DNA from: Ga0077527 sp964433345
GTDB taxonomy: Bacteria; Pseudomonadota; Gammaproteobacteria; Burkholderiales; SG8-41
Assembly (NCBI GenBank): GCA_964433345.1
Contig: CAYSQJ010000004.1
Coordinates: 186,001 to 250,000 of the forward strand
Length of the DNA: 64,000 bases
Reading direction: 5' to 3'
The notes beneath the pieces are model-generated. The model made no database searches, was not told the DNA's origin, and saw only the letters and a list, made by a program, of their open reading frames with translations. Made by a program: the position numbers and the translations under genes. Below, piece after piece: positions 24,538-35,020 of the stretch; the stretch's first letter is position 1, and every line of letters starts with the position of its first letter.

Positions 24538-26379
24538 TCAGGCCGCGGTGGCCTGGTCGGCGCGGCTCGCCTTCTTGCGCTCGTGTTCCTTCAGGTGGCG
24601 CTTGCGGATGCGGATCGACTTGGGGGTGATTTCGACCAGTTCGTCATCGGCGATGAATTCGATCGCCGATTCCAGGGTTACCTGGATCGGCGGCACCAGG
24701 CGCACGGCCTCGTCGGTGCCTGACGCACGCACGTTGGTGAGCTGCTTGCCCTTGATCGGGTTGACGACGAGGTCGTTGTCGCGGCTGTGGATGCCGATGA
24801 CGATGCCCTCGTACAGCGGGTCGCCGGGGCTGACGAACATGCGGCCGCGCTCCTGCAGCTTCCACAGCGCATAGGCGACAGCGGCGCCGTCTTCGGCGGA
24901 GATCAGCACGCCATTGCGACGCTCTTCCATGTCCGGCTTCATCGGACCATAGTCATCGAAGACATGGCTCATGATGCCGGTGCCGCGGGTCATGGTCAGG
25001 AAATCCGACTGGAAACCGATCAGGCCCCGTGCCGGGATGCGGTAGTCGAGCCGCACGCGACCCTTGCCGTCGGGCTGCATGTCCTGCAGGTCGCCGCGGC
25101 GCGCGCCGAGGGCTTCCATCACCGCGCCCTGGTTCGACTCGTCGACGTCCACGGTCAGCATTTCGTAGGGTTCCTGCTTCTCGCCGTTCACCTCGCGGAT
25201 CACCACGCGCGGGCGCGACACCGCGAGTTCGTAGCCCTCGCGGCGCATGTTCTCGAGCAGGATCGTCAGGTGCAGTTCGCCGCGACCCGATACTTCGAAC
25301 ACGTCGGCGTCCGCGGTGTCGCTGACCTTCAGCGCGACGTTGCTCATCAGCTCGCGCTGCAGGCGCTCGCGGATCTGGCGGCTGGTGACGTACTTGCCTT
25401 CGCGTCCGGCCAGCGGCGAGGTGTTGACCTGGAAGTTCATCGTCAGCGTCGGCTCGTCAACCTTCAGCATCGGCAGCGCTTCGGGTTTCTCGGGGTCGGC
25501 GATGGTGATGCCGATGCCGATATCCTCGATGCCGTTGATCAGCACGATGTCGCCGGCCTGCGCTTCGTTGACCAGCACGCGTTCGAGGCCGCGGAAACCG
25601 AGCACCTGGTTGATCTTGGCCATCACCGGCGCCGAGTCCGGACCCTTCAGCACGGCGACCTGCTGGCCGGGGCGGATGCGGCCGCGGTTTACGCGTCCGA
25701 TGCCGATGCGGCCGACATAGCTCGAGTAGTCGAGCGAGCAGATCTGCAGCTGCAGCGGGCCGTCGGGGTTGTCCTCGCGCCGCGGCACGTGCTTGACGAT
25801 GGCCTCGAACAGCGGCTGCATCGTTCCTTCGCGCACGCTGTCCTCGTTGCCGGCATAACCGTTCAGCGCCGAGGCGTAGACGACGGGGAAATCGAGCTGT
25901 TCCTCGGTGGCGCCGAGCTTGTCGAAGAGGTCGAAGGTCTGGTTGACCACCCAGTCGGGGCGGGCGCCGGGACGGTCGATCTTGTTGACGACGACGATCG
26001 GTTTCAGGCCCTGGGCCAGAGCCTTGCGGGTGACGAAGCGCGTCTGCGGCATCGGGCCCTCGACGGCGTCGACCAGCAGCAGCACGCCGTCGACCATCGA
26101 CAGCACGCGTTCGACTTCTCCGCCGAAGTCGGCATGCCCCGGGGTGTCGACGATGTTGATCAGCGTGCTGTTCCAGATCACCGCGCAGTTCTTGGCGAGG
26201 ATGGTGATGCCGCGCTCACGCTCGAGGTCGTTGGAGTCCATCACGCGTTCGGTGACCTGCTCGTGTGCGGCAAAGGTGCCGGACTGCCGCAGCAACTGGT
26301 CGACGAGCGTGGTCTTGCCATGATCGACGTGGGCGATGATGGCGATGTTGCGTAGCGGGCGCTGCTCGGTGGCGGACAC
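24538..26379 (-). CDS. typA: Ribosome-associated GTPase TypA/BipA
   Basis: The 613-residue translational GTPase has G1 IIAHVDHGKTTLVDQLL, the G2 Thr in ERERGITILAKNCA, G3 DTPGHADFGGEVERV and G4 NKIDRPGARP, then EF-G-like domains and the BipA C-terminal domain (GAAVAYALWKLQERGRMFV, IHSRDNDLVVNPIKGKQL-type sequence). It binds 70S ribosomes and is needed for growth at low temperature and stress. The first plausible start is a GTG at 26377-26379, reading VSATEQRPLRNIAI; upstream in-frame sequence is unlike the family. Its promoter region is back-to-back with that of the DEAD-box helicase. Confidence 0.95.
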   Translation of the reverse strand: MSATEQRPLRNIAIIAHVDHGKTTLVDQLLRQSGTFAAHEQVTERVMDSNDLERERGITILAKNCAVIWNSTLINIVDTPGHADFGGEVERVLSMVDGVLLLVDAVEGPMPQTRFVTRKALAQGLKPIVVVNKIDRPGARPDWVVNQTFDLFDKLGATEEQLDFPVVYASALNGYAGNEDSVREGTMQPLFEAIVKHVPRREDNPDGPLQLQICSLDYSSYVGRIGIGRVNRGRIRPGQQVAVLKGPDSAPVMAKINQVLGFRGLERVLVNEAQAGDIVLINGIEDIGIGITIADPEKPEALPMLKVDEPTLTMNFQVNTSPLAGREGKYVTSRQIRERLQRELMSNVALKVSDTADADVFEVSGRGELHLTILLENMRREGYELAVSRPRVVIREVNGEKQEPYEMLTVDVDESNQGAVMEALGARRGDLQDMQPDGKGRVRLDYRIPARGLIGFQSDFLTMTRGTGIMSHVFDDYGPMKPDMEERRNGVLISAEDGAAVAYALWKLQERGRMFVSPGDPLYEGIVIGIHSRDNDLVVNPIKGKQLTNVRASGTDEAVRLVPPIQVTLESAIEFIADDELVEITPKSIRIRKRHLKEHERKKASRADQATAA

Positions 26380-26841
26380 GGTATGGAGCCTTGCAAAAAA
26401 GGGGCGGATTGTAGCACGGGGGGGCAAGCTATTGCCTTGAATATCCTGCAATTTTCCGGGCCAGCGGGGGCTGGTGCCGGGCGCCGGCCGGGAGTCTCGT
26501 GCTGCAGCGCAGGAAAAAACCTCGCTATTTCCGATACTTGCGGGTATAGTGCGCCCACCTTGCAGCGGCCCACAGCAGTTTTTCGCTGCAAGATGCATCT
26601 GTCCCTGACCCCTTCGTTTTCAGCTCCCTTCTCCGAAAAGCTGCTTCCGCCACGGTTAGCGACGATACCCGTGCGCCGGTTGGCCGCAGCCGCGATTCAT
26701 TCGCGGCTTTGCCTCAGAGCTAGTGGCATTTCCAGCGCTTTTTTTACTGAAACCGCCTGTTGCGCGGCTGCGGAATCATTCCGTTTGCCTTGAGCTCTTG
26801 CGCGGCGTTCAGTCGTTGTGCTTTTTGAAAGTAATACTCAC
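26380..26841. promoter_or_regulatory. Long intergenic region and structured leader upstream of the DEAD-box helicase
   Basis: These 460 nt between divergent typA and the helicase hold no credible ORF. A TATAGT -10-like box is at 26545-26550. Downstream lie stem TTGCAGCG/CGCTGCAA (26560-26567 with 26584-26591) and a perfect 8-bp stem AGCCGCGA/TCGCGGCT (26688-26708) followed by TT, then a T7 tract near 26741. This suggests a leader of nearly 300 nt with attenuator-like folds. No Shine-Dalgarno is obvious before the ATG at 26842. Confidence 0.45.
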
Positions 26842-28134
<1,293 letters not shown>

Positions 28135-28174
28135 GCGGCTGAACACCCCCGCGGCGTTCGCGCATCGTCAGGAG

Positions 28175-28207
28175 TCCCCCGCTGCCGCAAGGCACCGGGG
28201 GATTTTT
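28175..28207 (+). terminator. Rho-independent terminator of the helicase gene
   Basis: TCCCCCG at 28175-28181 pairs with CGGGGGA at 28196-28202. An inner TGCC/GGCA stem carries a GCAA tetraloop, and TTTTT follows. It separates the helicase from the molybdenum hydroxylase operon. Confidence 0.88.
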
Positions 28208-28281
28208 CATGGCGCTGCCGCGAATTGATTTTCGCAGGTGCTGCCGTTACATTAGAACGCTTTCAACGAAGCGGTCCGGGC

Positions 28282-28746
28282 ATGAAATTCAGCGGGGAAA
28301 TTGCCGTCGAAGCGCCGCGTGACGCGGTTTTCGCGAAACTGCAGGACATCCATTTTTTTGCCTCCTGCATTGATGGTGTTCGCGACCTGACGCCGCTTGA
28401 TGACGGGCGCTACGACGCGGTGCTGGAGACGAAGGTTGCCTACATGACCTTCAAGTTCAAGGTCACCGTGGAGCTGGCCGAGGTCACGGCGCCGGAGCGG
28501 ATTGCCGCGAAAATCGAGGGTGCGCCGATGGGGCTGGTCGGCCGCCTGACCGCGAATTCATCGACGCGGCTGGTGGCTGAGGGCGACCGCACCGTGATCC
28601 ATTATGAAATAGAGGCCGCGCTGACCGGCAAGCTGGGCAGCATCGGCCAGCCGGTGCTCAAGGCCAAGGCGAAGGACATGGAAAAACAGTTTGCGAAAAA
28701 TCTCGGCGCGGCATTCGCGCCAGCCGCGACGCAGGGAGGCGCATGA
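28282..28746 (+). CDS. CoxG-like SRPBCC protein of a molybdenum hydroxylase cluster
   Basis: The 154-residue product starts MKFSGEIAVEAPRDAVFAKL and follows the SRPBCC fold of CO-dehydrogenase subunit G relatives (FASCIDGVRDLTPLDDGRY, FKFKVTVELAEVT, LVGRLTANSSTRL). In carboxydotrophs CoxG helps recruit the hydroxylase to the membrane; here the same linkage to M, L and S subunits suggests an assembly or membrane-docking role. I start it at the ATG at 28282, where the family begins; an upstream in-frame start adds foreign sequence. Its stop overlaps the next start as ATGA. Confidence 0.85.
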   Translation: MKFSGEIAVEAPRDAVFAKLQDIHFFASCIDGVRDLTPLDDGRYDAVLETKVAYMTFKFKVTVELAEVTAPERIAAKIEGAPMGLVGRLTANSSTRLVAEGDRTVIHYEIEAALTGKLGSIGQPVLKAKAKDMEKQFAKNLGAAFAPAATQGGA

Positions 28747-29600
28747 AGCCCTTCGAACTGGCGGAACCGCGCTCGCTGAAATCGGCGCTGAAACTGCTCG
28801 ATGCCGGCGACGAGTCGGTGCGCGTTTTCGGCGGCGGCACCGCACTGATGCTGATGATGAAAGCCGGCGTGTTCGAGCCGACGCGGCTGATCAGCCTGCG
28901 CGGCGTCGAGTCGCGCTACTCCAGGGTCACTGCGGCGAAGGATGGCAGCCTGCGCATCGGCGCGCTGGCGACGCTCAGCGCACTCGGACGCGCGGCTGCG
29001 GTGCGTCGCAGGCTGCCGGTGATCGTCAACACCCTGCGCACGCTGTCCAACGTGCGCGTGCGCAACGTGGCCACGCTGGGCGGGCATCTGGCCCACGCCG
29101 ATCCGCACATGGACCTGCCGCCGGTGCTGATCGCCCTCGATGCACAGCTGGTGACTGCCGCAACGGCAGGCTCGCGCACGCTGCCGGCGGGCGAGCTTTT
29201 CACCGGTTATTACGAGACCGCGCTGGCGCGCAACGAACTGATCGCCGAGGTGCTGGTGCCGGAGCAGGCGGGCCGCCGCGCCGCCTACGTCAAGCTGACC
29301 ACCCGCGCCGCGGACGACTGGCCGACGCTGGGGATAGCGGTCTCGCTGCGCACCGACGGCAGAGTCATCGAGGACGCGCGCTTCGTGGTCAGCGCGGCCA
29401 CCGAGAAGCCGCTGCGCCTGTCCTCGGTGGAGGCACTACTCAAGGGCACAGTTGCCGATGACGCTCTGTTTGCCCGCGCGGGCGAGGCTGCCGCGGCGGA
29501 AGCCGAGCTGATTAGCGATGCCCGCGGCTCCGCGGCCTACAAAACCGAACTGCTGCGCGTCCACGCCGGCCGCGCGCTGCGCCAGGCGCTTGCCGCCTGA
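28743..29600 (+). CDS. Molybdenum hydroxylase FAD-binding (M) subunit
   Basis: The 285-residue protein has the FAD-binding fold of the CoxM/XdhB family: VRVFGGGTALMLMMKAGVF (pyrophosphate loop) and NTLRTLSNVRVRNVATLGGH (second FAD motif, with the usual Thr/Ile-Gly-Gly turn as TLGGH), then the C-terminal CODH-type domain. It passes electrons from the 2Fe-2S subunit to the external acceptor. There is no 4Fe-4S insertion like that of 4-hydroxybenzoyl-CoA reductase beta subunit at this length. It is coupled by ATGA to the CoxG-like gene. Confidence 0.92.
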   Translation: MKPFELAEPRSLKSALKLLDAGDESVRVFGGGTALMLMMKAGVFEPTRLISLRGVESRYSRVTAAKDGSLRIGALATLSALGRAAAVRRRLPVIVNTLRTLSNVRVRNVATLGGHLAHADPHMDLPPVLIALDAQLVTAATAGSRTLPAGELFTGYYETALARNELIAEVLVPEQAGRRAAYVKLTTRAADDWPTLGIAVSLRTDGRVIEDARFVVSAATEKPLRLSSVEALLKGTVADDALFARAGEAAAAEAELISDARGSAAYKTELLRVHAGRALRQALAA

Positions 29601-29622
29601 TCCGATTCCGGGAGCAAAGAAT

Positions 29623-31929
29623 TTGGCAACGATACTGGGCAAGAACAACAGCGGTGCCGACTCGCTTGAGTCGGTAGGGCGCTCGATCCCGCGCGTCGAA
29701 GCGCGGGCCAAGGTCACCGGAAAGGCAGAGTACGTCCACAACCTGCGCCTGCCGGGCATGCTCTACGGCAAGGTGTTCCGCAGCACGGTCGCGCACGCGC
29801 GGATCAGGAGCATCGACGTGTCCGCGGCACGCGCGCTGCCGGGCGTGCATGCGGTCTATACCGCCGCCGACATCATGAAGCTGGTGCCGGATCCGCACTA
29901 CGGCCCGGCCTTCCACGACCAGCCGGTGCTGGCGATCGACAAGGTGCGCCATGTCGGCGAACCGGTGGCGCTGGTGCTGGCTGCCGACCCGCATGTCGCC
30001 GAAGCCGCGGTGCAGATGATTTCCGCCGACTACGAGGAGCTGCCGGCGGTGTTCGATGAGGTCGAAGCGATGACTTCGCAGGCGGTGGTGCACGAGGTGC
30101 TCAAGCCGGCCGGGACTTTTCCCGACCTCAAGCACCTGAAGGGCAAGCGCGACACCAACATCGCGCTCGATTTTCACCTGCGGCGCGGTGACGCGCAGAA
30201 GGCCTTTGCTTCCGCCGACCACGTGTTCGAGCACACCTTCCGCACCCAGCAGGTGCTGCACCTGCCGCTGGAGCCTTTTGTCACCGTTGTCGATCCGACG
30301 CCGAACCAGCTGGTGATTCACACCGCTTCGCAAAGCCCGTCCTTCGTGCGCATCGAGATTGCGCGCCTGCTCGGCTGGCCCGAGAACAAGGTGCGGGTGA
30401 AGGTGCCGTATCTCGGCGGCGGCTTCGGCGCCAAGCTCTACATCAAGCTCGAGGCGCTGGTCGCCATCGCGGCGCTGCTCGCCGGCCGGCCGGTGAAGAT
30501 CTCGCTGACCATGGAAGAGCAGTTCTACCAGATCACCAAGCACGCGGCGACGCTGCGCATCAAGAGCGGGGTGTCGAAGGACGGCAAAATCCTCGCCCGC
30601 GAGTGCGAGGTGTGGTGGAACGGCGGCGCCTATGCAGACATCGGTCCGAGGGTGACGCAGAAATCCGGTTTCACCGCACCCGGACCTTATGACATCGAAC
30701 ATGTGGCCATCGATTCATACGCGCTCTACACCAACCTGCCCGCGGCCGGCGCGTTGCGCGGCTTCGGCATTCCGCAACTGGTGTGGGCCTACGAAAGCCA
30801 CACCGACATGATCGCGAAGGCGCTGAACATTGATCCGCTGGCTATCCGCCGCAAGAACATCCTGCGCGAGGGCCGGCCCCAGGCCACCGGCACCCTGATG
30901 CGTGACGCCGGCATCGAGCAGGTGCTGGAGCGTCTGGCGCAGCGCATGGACTGGGAAAAGCCCTTTGACAGGGGCAGCGGCACGCTTCGCCGCGGCCGCG
31001 GCATTGCCATCGGTTTCAAGGCGAGCATTTCGCCGACGACCTCGGTGGCGATCGTCAATGTCAGCGCCGACGGCAGCGTGATGGTCAACTGCAGCACCGT
31101 TGACATGGGGCAGGGCTCGGATACCGCGATGGCGCAGATCGTCGCCGAGGCGCTGGGAGTGCCGGTCGAAGCAGTGACTCTGGTGCATCCCGATACCGAT
31201 GTCACGCCCTACGACATGGCGACGCTGGGCTCGCGCTCGACTTACCACATGGGGCACGCAGTCAGGCTCGCCGCCGAGGATGCGCGCGACAAGCTGATGA
31301 AGCTCGCGCAGGAGGTTGGCCTGTCGGCGGAAACCACCCCGATTCCCGACATCTTCCGCAGGAAGTACGGCATGCAGGCCGGCAACATCGTCGGCGTCGG
31401 CAGCTTCATCCCGCCGTACACGCCGCCGGAGCCGGGCACCGGTCAGACGCCGGATGCGACGCCGTTCTGGATGATCGGCGCCACCGGCGCCGAGGTCGAG
31501 GTCGACACCGAAACCGGCGAGTTCAAGGTCACGCGCCTGGTCAACCTCGTCGACGTCGGCCGCCCGATAAACCCGGCGATCGTCGAGACCCAGATTTCCG
31601 GCGCGACGCTGATGCAACTGGGCTTCACGCTGTCCGAGCGCATGGACTTCGACGCGGGGCAGGTCACCAACGCCTCGCTCGCCGACTACAAGATTCCGGG
31701 CATACGCGACGTGCCGGAGGTGATGGAAAACGAGGCGGTCGACATGGTGCAGAAATCCGGTCCCTTCGGTGCCAAGGGCGTCGGCGAGAGCGGCACCTTC
31801 GGTGTGTCGCCGGCGATAGCCAGCGCGATCGACGATGCAGTGGGCGTGCGCCTGACCAGCCTGCCGCTGACCGCCGAGGCCGTTTACCGCGGACTGCGCG
31901 CGAAGGCGGGCAGTCCGCTGGAAGACTGA
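29623..31929 (+). CDS. Molybdenum hydroxylase large (molybdopterin-binding) subunit
   Basis: The 768-residue protein has the xanthine dehydrogenase-family layout: SIPRVEARAKVTGKAEYVHN, YLGGGFGAKLY, the active-site loop LPAAGALRGFGIPQ, VDMGQGSDTAMAQ and the catalytic Glu in GAKGVGESGTFGV. The loop lacks the AYRCSFR sequence of true CO dehydrogenase, so another substrate is hydroxylated. The start is a TTG at 29623-29625, reading MATILGKNN, with GGAG at 29611-29614; an upstream ATG at 29518 lies inside the FAD subunit gene. The small subunit is separated from it by an unusual inverted repeat. The substrate is unknown, probably an aromatic or heterocyclic acid given the UbiD neighbour. Confidence 0.92.
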   Translation: MATILGKNNSGADSLESVGRSIPRVEARAKVTGKAEYVHNLRLPGMLYGKVFRSTVAHARIRSIDVSAARALPGVHAVYTAADIMKLVPDPHYGPAFHDQPVLAIDKVRHVGEPVALVLAADPHVAEAAVQMISADYEELPAVFDEVEAMTSQAVVHEVLKPAGTFPDLKHLKGKRDTNIALDFHLRRGDAQKAFASADHVFEHTFRTQQVLHLPLEPFVTVVDPTPNQLVIHTASQSPSFVRIEIARLLGWPENKVRVKVPYLGGGFGAKLYIKLEALVAIAALLAGRPVKISLTMEEQFYQITKHAATLRIKSGVSKDGKILARECEVWWNGGAYADIGPRVTQKSGFTAPGPYDIEHVAIDSYALYTNLPAAGALRGFGIPQLVWAYESHTDMIAKALNIDPLAIRRKNILREGRPQATGTLMRDAGIEQVLERLAQRMDWEKPFDRGSGTLRRGRGIAIGFKASISPTTSVAIVNVSADGSVMVNCSTVDMGQGSDTAMAQIVAEALGVPVEAVTLVHPDTDVTPYDMATLGSRSTYHMGHAVRLAAEDARDKLMKLAQEVGLSAETTPIPDIFRRKYGMQAGNIVGVGSFIPPYTPPEPGTGQTPDATPFWMIGATGAEVEVDTETGEFKVTRLVNLVDVGRPINPAIVETQISGATLMQLGFTLSERMDFDAGQVTNASLADYKIPGIRDVPEVMENEAVDMVQKSGPFGAKGVGESGTFGVSPAIASAIDDAVGVRLTSLPLTAEAVYRGLRAKAGSPLED

Positions 31930-31950
31930 TTGTTTAAATTCAAAAACAAG

Positions 31951-32046
31951 CCACAGAGGGCACAGAGAACACAGAGAAGAAGAGTGAAGCAGACTGGAAG
32001 GACTGCGGCATGTGCCATGCCCGGTTTTTCTCTGTGACCTCTGTGG
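31951..32046. repeat. Inverted repeat (CCACAGAG type) between large and small subunit genes
   Basis: CCACAGAGGGCACAGAGA at 31951-31968 is matched by its inverse complement at 32029-32046 with 17 of 18 positions paired, around a 60-nt loop. The left arm continues as a CACAGAGAA-type direct repeat. It has no T-run on the + strand right after the stem, so it is not a standard terminator. It looks like a dispersed intergenic repeat inside the operon. Confidence 0.7.
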
Positions 32047-32071
32047 CTAAAAAGGGTTTTAGCTTTTACCC

Positions 32072-32548
32072 ATGACTACACACCGCACGATTGCATTCAC
32101 ACTCAATGGCAACCCGGTCACCGCGCATGCCGGCAACCACCAGAACCTGGTCGAGTTGTTGCAGGGGCAGGGACTGTTCGGCGCGCGCGAGAGCTGCGCG
32201 CAGGGGCTTTGCGGCTGCTGCACGGTGATCGTCGACGGCCAGGCGGTCTCCGGCTGCCTGACCATGGCGACACTGGTCGACGGCGCCGACGTGCGTACCA
32301 TCGAGGAGCCGCAGGACGGCGAAGGCGGACTCGATGCCGTGCAGCAGGCTTTCATCGAAACGGGCGCATTCCAGTGCGGCTTCTGCACGCCGGGCTTCAT
32401 CCTGATGACACGCCAGCTGCTTGATGCCCATCCCGATCCGGCGGATGACGAGATCCGCCATTACCTCGCCGGCAATCTCTGCCGCTGCGCGGCGTATCCC
32501 GAAATCATCAAGGCCGTGCGGCTTGCGGCGAAAAAACGCAAGGGCTGA
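32072..32548 (+). CDS. Molybdenum hydroxylase 2Fe-2S (S) subunit
   Basis: The 158-residue protein has the plant-ferredoxin-type cluster motif ESCAQGLCGCCTV with its distal Cys (SGCLTMA), and the C-terminal second cluster FQCGFCTPGF plus GNLCRCAAYPEI, as in CoxS and XdhA small subunits. It carries electrons from the molybdenum site to FAD. It lies 142 nt after the large subunit gene, instead of the usual tight spacing, because of the inverted repeat. It ends 2 nt before the ubiD-like start, so those two are probably coupled. Confidence 0.94.
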   Translation: MTTHRTIAFTLNGNPVTAHAGNHQNLVELLQGQGLFGARESCAQGLCGCCTVIVDGQAVSGCLTMATLVDGADVRTIEEPQDGEGGLDAVQQAFIETGAFQCGFCTPGFILMTRQLLDAHPDPADDEIRHYLAGNLCRCAAYPEIIKAVRLAAKKRKG

Positions 32549-32550
32549 TC

Positions 32551-34011
32551 ATGGCGAAACGTCCGGCAGGCAATCCCCTCGACCTGCGCGCCTGGCTGGA
32601 TACTGCGCGGCAGCTCGGTGAACTGAAGGACGTGCCCGGCGCCGACGCCAAGCTCGAGCTCGGTGCTATCAGCGAGATGAACGTCAAGATCGACGGCGCG
32701 CCGGCCCTGCTGTTCGATGAAATCCCCGGCTATGCCAAGGGCTTCCGCGTGGTGACCTGCACCACGGCGAGCCCGGCGCGGCTGTCCTCGTTGCTGCGCA
32801 TGCCTGTGGAACACAGTCACCGCGGCCTGGTGCAGGCGCTGCGCGGCAAGCCCAAGGGCTGGCAGGCGGAAGCGCCGAAATACGAGCCGGTGGTCGCTGA
32901 ATCCGGACCGGTGCTGGAAAACATCCGTTCGGGCAAGGACGTCGACATAACCATCTTTCCGTCGCCACTGTGGCACGAGAAGGACGGCGGGCCGTACATC
33001 GGCACCGGCTGCTGCGTGGTGACGAAGGATTACGACAGCGACTGGGTCAATGTCGGCACCTACCGCGTGATGGTGCACGACAGGAACCATGTCGGGCTCG
33101 ACATGATCCCCGGCAAACACGGCGCGATCCAGTACGACAAGCACATGAAGGCGGGCAAGCCCTTTCCGGTGGCGATCGTCGTCGGTTGCGATCCGCTGGG
33201 TTTCCTGATTTCCGGCATCGAGGTGCCTTTCGGCATGTGTGAATACAACTACATCGGTGCCATCCTCGGCGAGCCGGTGCAGGTGGTCCACGGTGAACTG
33301 ACTGGGCTGCCGATACCCGCTGCCGCAGAAATCGTGCTCGAGGGTTATTGTTACCCGGGCGACGTGAAACTCGAGGGACCGTTCGGCGAATTCCACGGTT
33401 ATTACCCCGGCAAGGAAGGCACTGCGCCGGTGATGACCATCGAGCGAGTTTATTACCGCAATGATCCGGTCATCGTCGGCAGCCCGCCGGCGAAACCGCC
33501 CAACGATTATTCATACTCGAAGGCGGTGATGCGCTCGGCGCTGCTGTTCGATGCGCTGCTTGCCGCCGGCGTGCCCGACGTTGCCAGCGTATGGGCGCAC
33601 GAGATCGGCGGCGCGCGGATGTTCAACGTGGTGGCGATCAGGCAGCGCTACGCCGGCCATTCGCGCCAGGCCGCGCTGATCCTCAACCAGTGCGGCGTCG
33701 GCGCCTACATGTCGCGCTACACGGTGGTGGTCGACGAGGACATCGATCCCTCGAACCTGCAGGAAGTGATGTGGGCAGTGGCCACGCGCAGCGATCCCGA
33801 GGTTGACATCGATATCATCCGCCGCGGCATGGGCTCGAAGAACGACCCGATGTTCGTGACCTACCGCTCCGATGCGCCCTACAATTCGAAGGCGATCATC
33901 GATGCCTGCCGGCCCTATGATCATCTCCACGATTTTCCGGCAGTGGCGGAAGCGAGCAAGGAATTGCAAGCGCAGGTGCGCGAGAAATGGCGCCACCTAT
34001 TAAAACTTTAA
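32551..34011 (+). CDS. UbiD-family prenylated-FMN decarboxylase
   Basis: The 486-residue protein has UbiD signatures: LWHEKDGGPYIGTGCCVVTK, DWVNVGTYRVMVHDRNHVGL (prFMN/Mn-binding Asn and Arg region), ISGIEVPFGMCEYNYIGAI and EIVLEGYCYPGDVKLEGPFG followed by EFHGYY (catalytic Glu pair). These enzymes reversibly decarboxylate aromatic or unsaturated acids using prenylated FMN made by UbiX, which is not in the window. It starts 2 nt after the 2Fe-2S subunit gene, implying a pathway in which ring hydroxylation and decarboxylation follow each other. A ubiquinone-biosynthetic role is unlikely in this setting. Confidence 0.92.
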   Translation: MAKRPAGNPLDLRAWLDTARQLGELKDVPGADAKLELGAISEMNVKIDGAPALLFDEIPGYAKGFRVVTCTTASPARLSSLLRMPVEHSHRGLVQALRGKPKGWQAEAPKYEPVVAESGPVLENIRSGKDVDITIFPSPLWHEKDGGPYIGTGCCVVTKDYDSDWVNVGTYRVMVHDRNHVGLDMIPGKHGAIQYDKHMKAGKPFPVAIVVGCDPLGFLISGIEVPFGMCEYNYIGAILGEPVQVVHGELTGLPIPAAAEIVLEGYCYPGDVKLEGPFGEFHGYYPGKEGTAPVMTIERVYYRNDPVIVGSPPAKPPNDYSYSKAVMRSALLFDALLAAGVPDVASVWAHEIGGARMFNVVAIRQRYAGHSRQAALILNQCGVGAYMSRYTVVVDEDIDPSNLQEVMWAVATRSDPEVDIDIIRRGMGSKNDPMFVTYRSDAPYNSKAIIDACRPYDHLHDFPAVAEASKELQAQVREKWRHLLKL

Positions 34012-34039
34012 ATAAGTATTTGATTATAAAGGAAAAATT

Positions 34040-35002
34040 ATGAGGAGCCTGTTTTTCACTGTTTTCGCTGCTGTCTTTGCGCTGTCCGCGCAGGCCGCCG
34101 ACTATCCGAACAAGCCGATCCGCGTGCTGGTGCCCTTTGCGCCGGGCGGCGTGGTCGATACCTCGGCGCGCATCCTGACCATGAAGATCTCCGAGGACAA
34201 GGGCTGGCAGTTCGTGGTCGACAACCGCCCCGGCGCCAACGGCTTCATCGCCACCGGCACCACCGCGCGTGCGACGCCGGACGGCTATACGCTGCTCGCC
34301 GCACACACCGGCGAGATGTCGGTGAACCCGGTGCTGTTCAAGGAAATGCCCTACAACGTCGAGCGCGACTTCACGCCGATCATCATGGTCAGCGACGCGC
34401 CAATGCTGGTGGTGGTCAATGCCTCATCGCCGTTCAACTCGCTGAAGGACCTGATTGCCGGCGCCAAGGCCAAGCCGGGCCAGCTGACTTTCGGTTCGCC
34501 GGGCACCGGCTCGGTCAACCACATGGCGACCGAGTGGCTGGTTTCCGCTGCCGGCGCCAAGGCGCTGCACGTGCCGTACAAGGGCGGCGCGCCGGCGGTG
34601 TCCGCGGTCGCCTCCAATGAAGTGGTGTTCACCGTCGCCGGTCTGCCCGGCGTGCTGCCGCACCTCCAGGCGAAACGCGTCAAGGTGCTCGGAGTGACCA
34701 CGGCGAAGCGCTCGCCGCAGGTGCCCGATTACATGTCGGCGCAGGAAGCCGGCATCCCCGGTGTCGATGCCTCGATCTGGGTAGGCCTGTTCGCGCCGAA
34801 GGGCACGCCGAAAGATGTCGTGGCGAAACTCTACGAAGCTTCGGCCGCCGCGCTGAAGAATCCCGACGTGAAGAAGCGTTACGCCACTGTTGGCGGTGCG
34901 GAAACCACGACCATGGGCACCGAAGCCTTCAACAAGCGCATCCGCAGTGAGCTCGAACGCTACCGCAAGGTCGCGGCGCAGGTGGGCATCCAGCCGCAGT
35001 AG
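34040..35002 (+). CDS. Bug/TctC-family periplasmic substrate-binding protein
   Basis: The 320-residue product has a signal peptide (FFTVFAAVFALSAQA) and the Bug signature YPNKPIRVLVPFAPGGVVDT, DNRPGANGFIATGTTA, LTFGSPGTGSVNHMATEWL and HVPYKGGAPAVSAVASNEV. It binds a carboxylated ligand in the periplasm. AAGGA sits 6 nt before the ATG and a strong terminator follows, making it the last gene of the hydroxylase-UbiD run. It probably captures the pathway's substrate, an inference from position. No TctA/TctB membrane genes are nearby. Confidence 0.93.
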   Translation: MRSLFFTVFAAVFALSAQAADYPNKPIRVLVPFAPGGVVDTSARILTMKISEDKGWQFVVDNRPGANGFIATGTTARATPDGYTLLAAHTGEMSVNPVLFKEMPYNVERDFTPIIMVSDAPMLVVVNASSPFNSLKDLIAGAKAKPGQLTFGSPGTGSVNHMATEWLVSAAGAKALHVPYKGGAPAVSAVASNEVVFTVAGLPGVLPHLQAKRVKVLGVTTAKRSPQVPDYMSAQEAGIPGVDASIWVGLFAPKGTPKDVVAKLYEASAAALKNPDVKKRYATVGGAETTTMGTEAFNKRIRSELERYRKVAAQVGIQPQ

Positions 35003-35020
35003 GCTGCGTTCTCCGAAAAA

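Noticed and set aside
28282..32548. Annotation as aerobic CO dehydrogenase because of CoxG, M, L, S homology
   Set aside because: The large subunit loop reads GALRGFGIPQ, not AYRCSFR or AYRGAGR, and the gene order and UbiD neighbour do not fit a cox operon.
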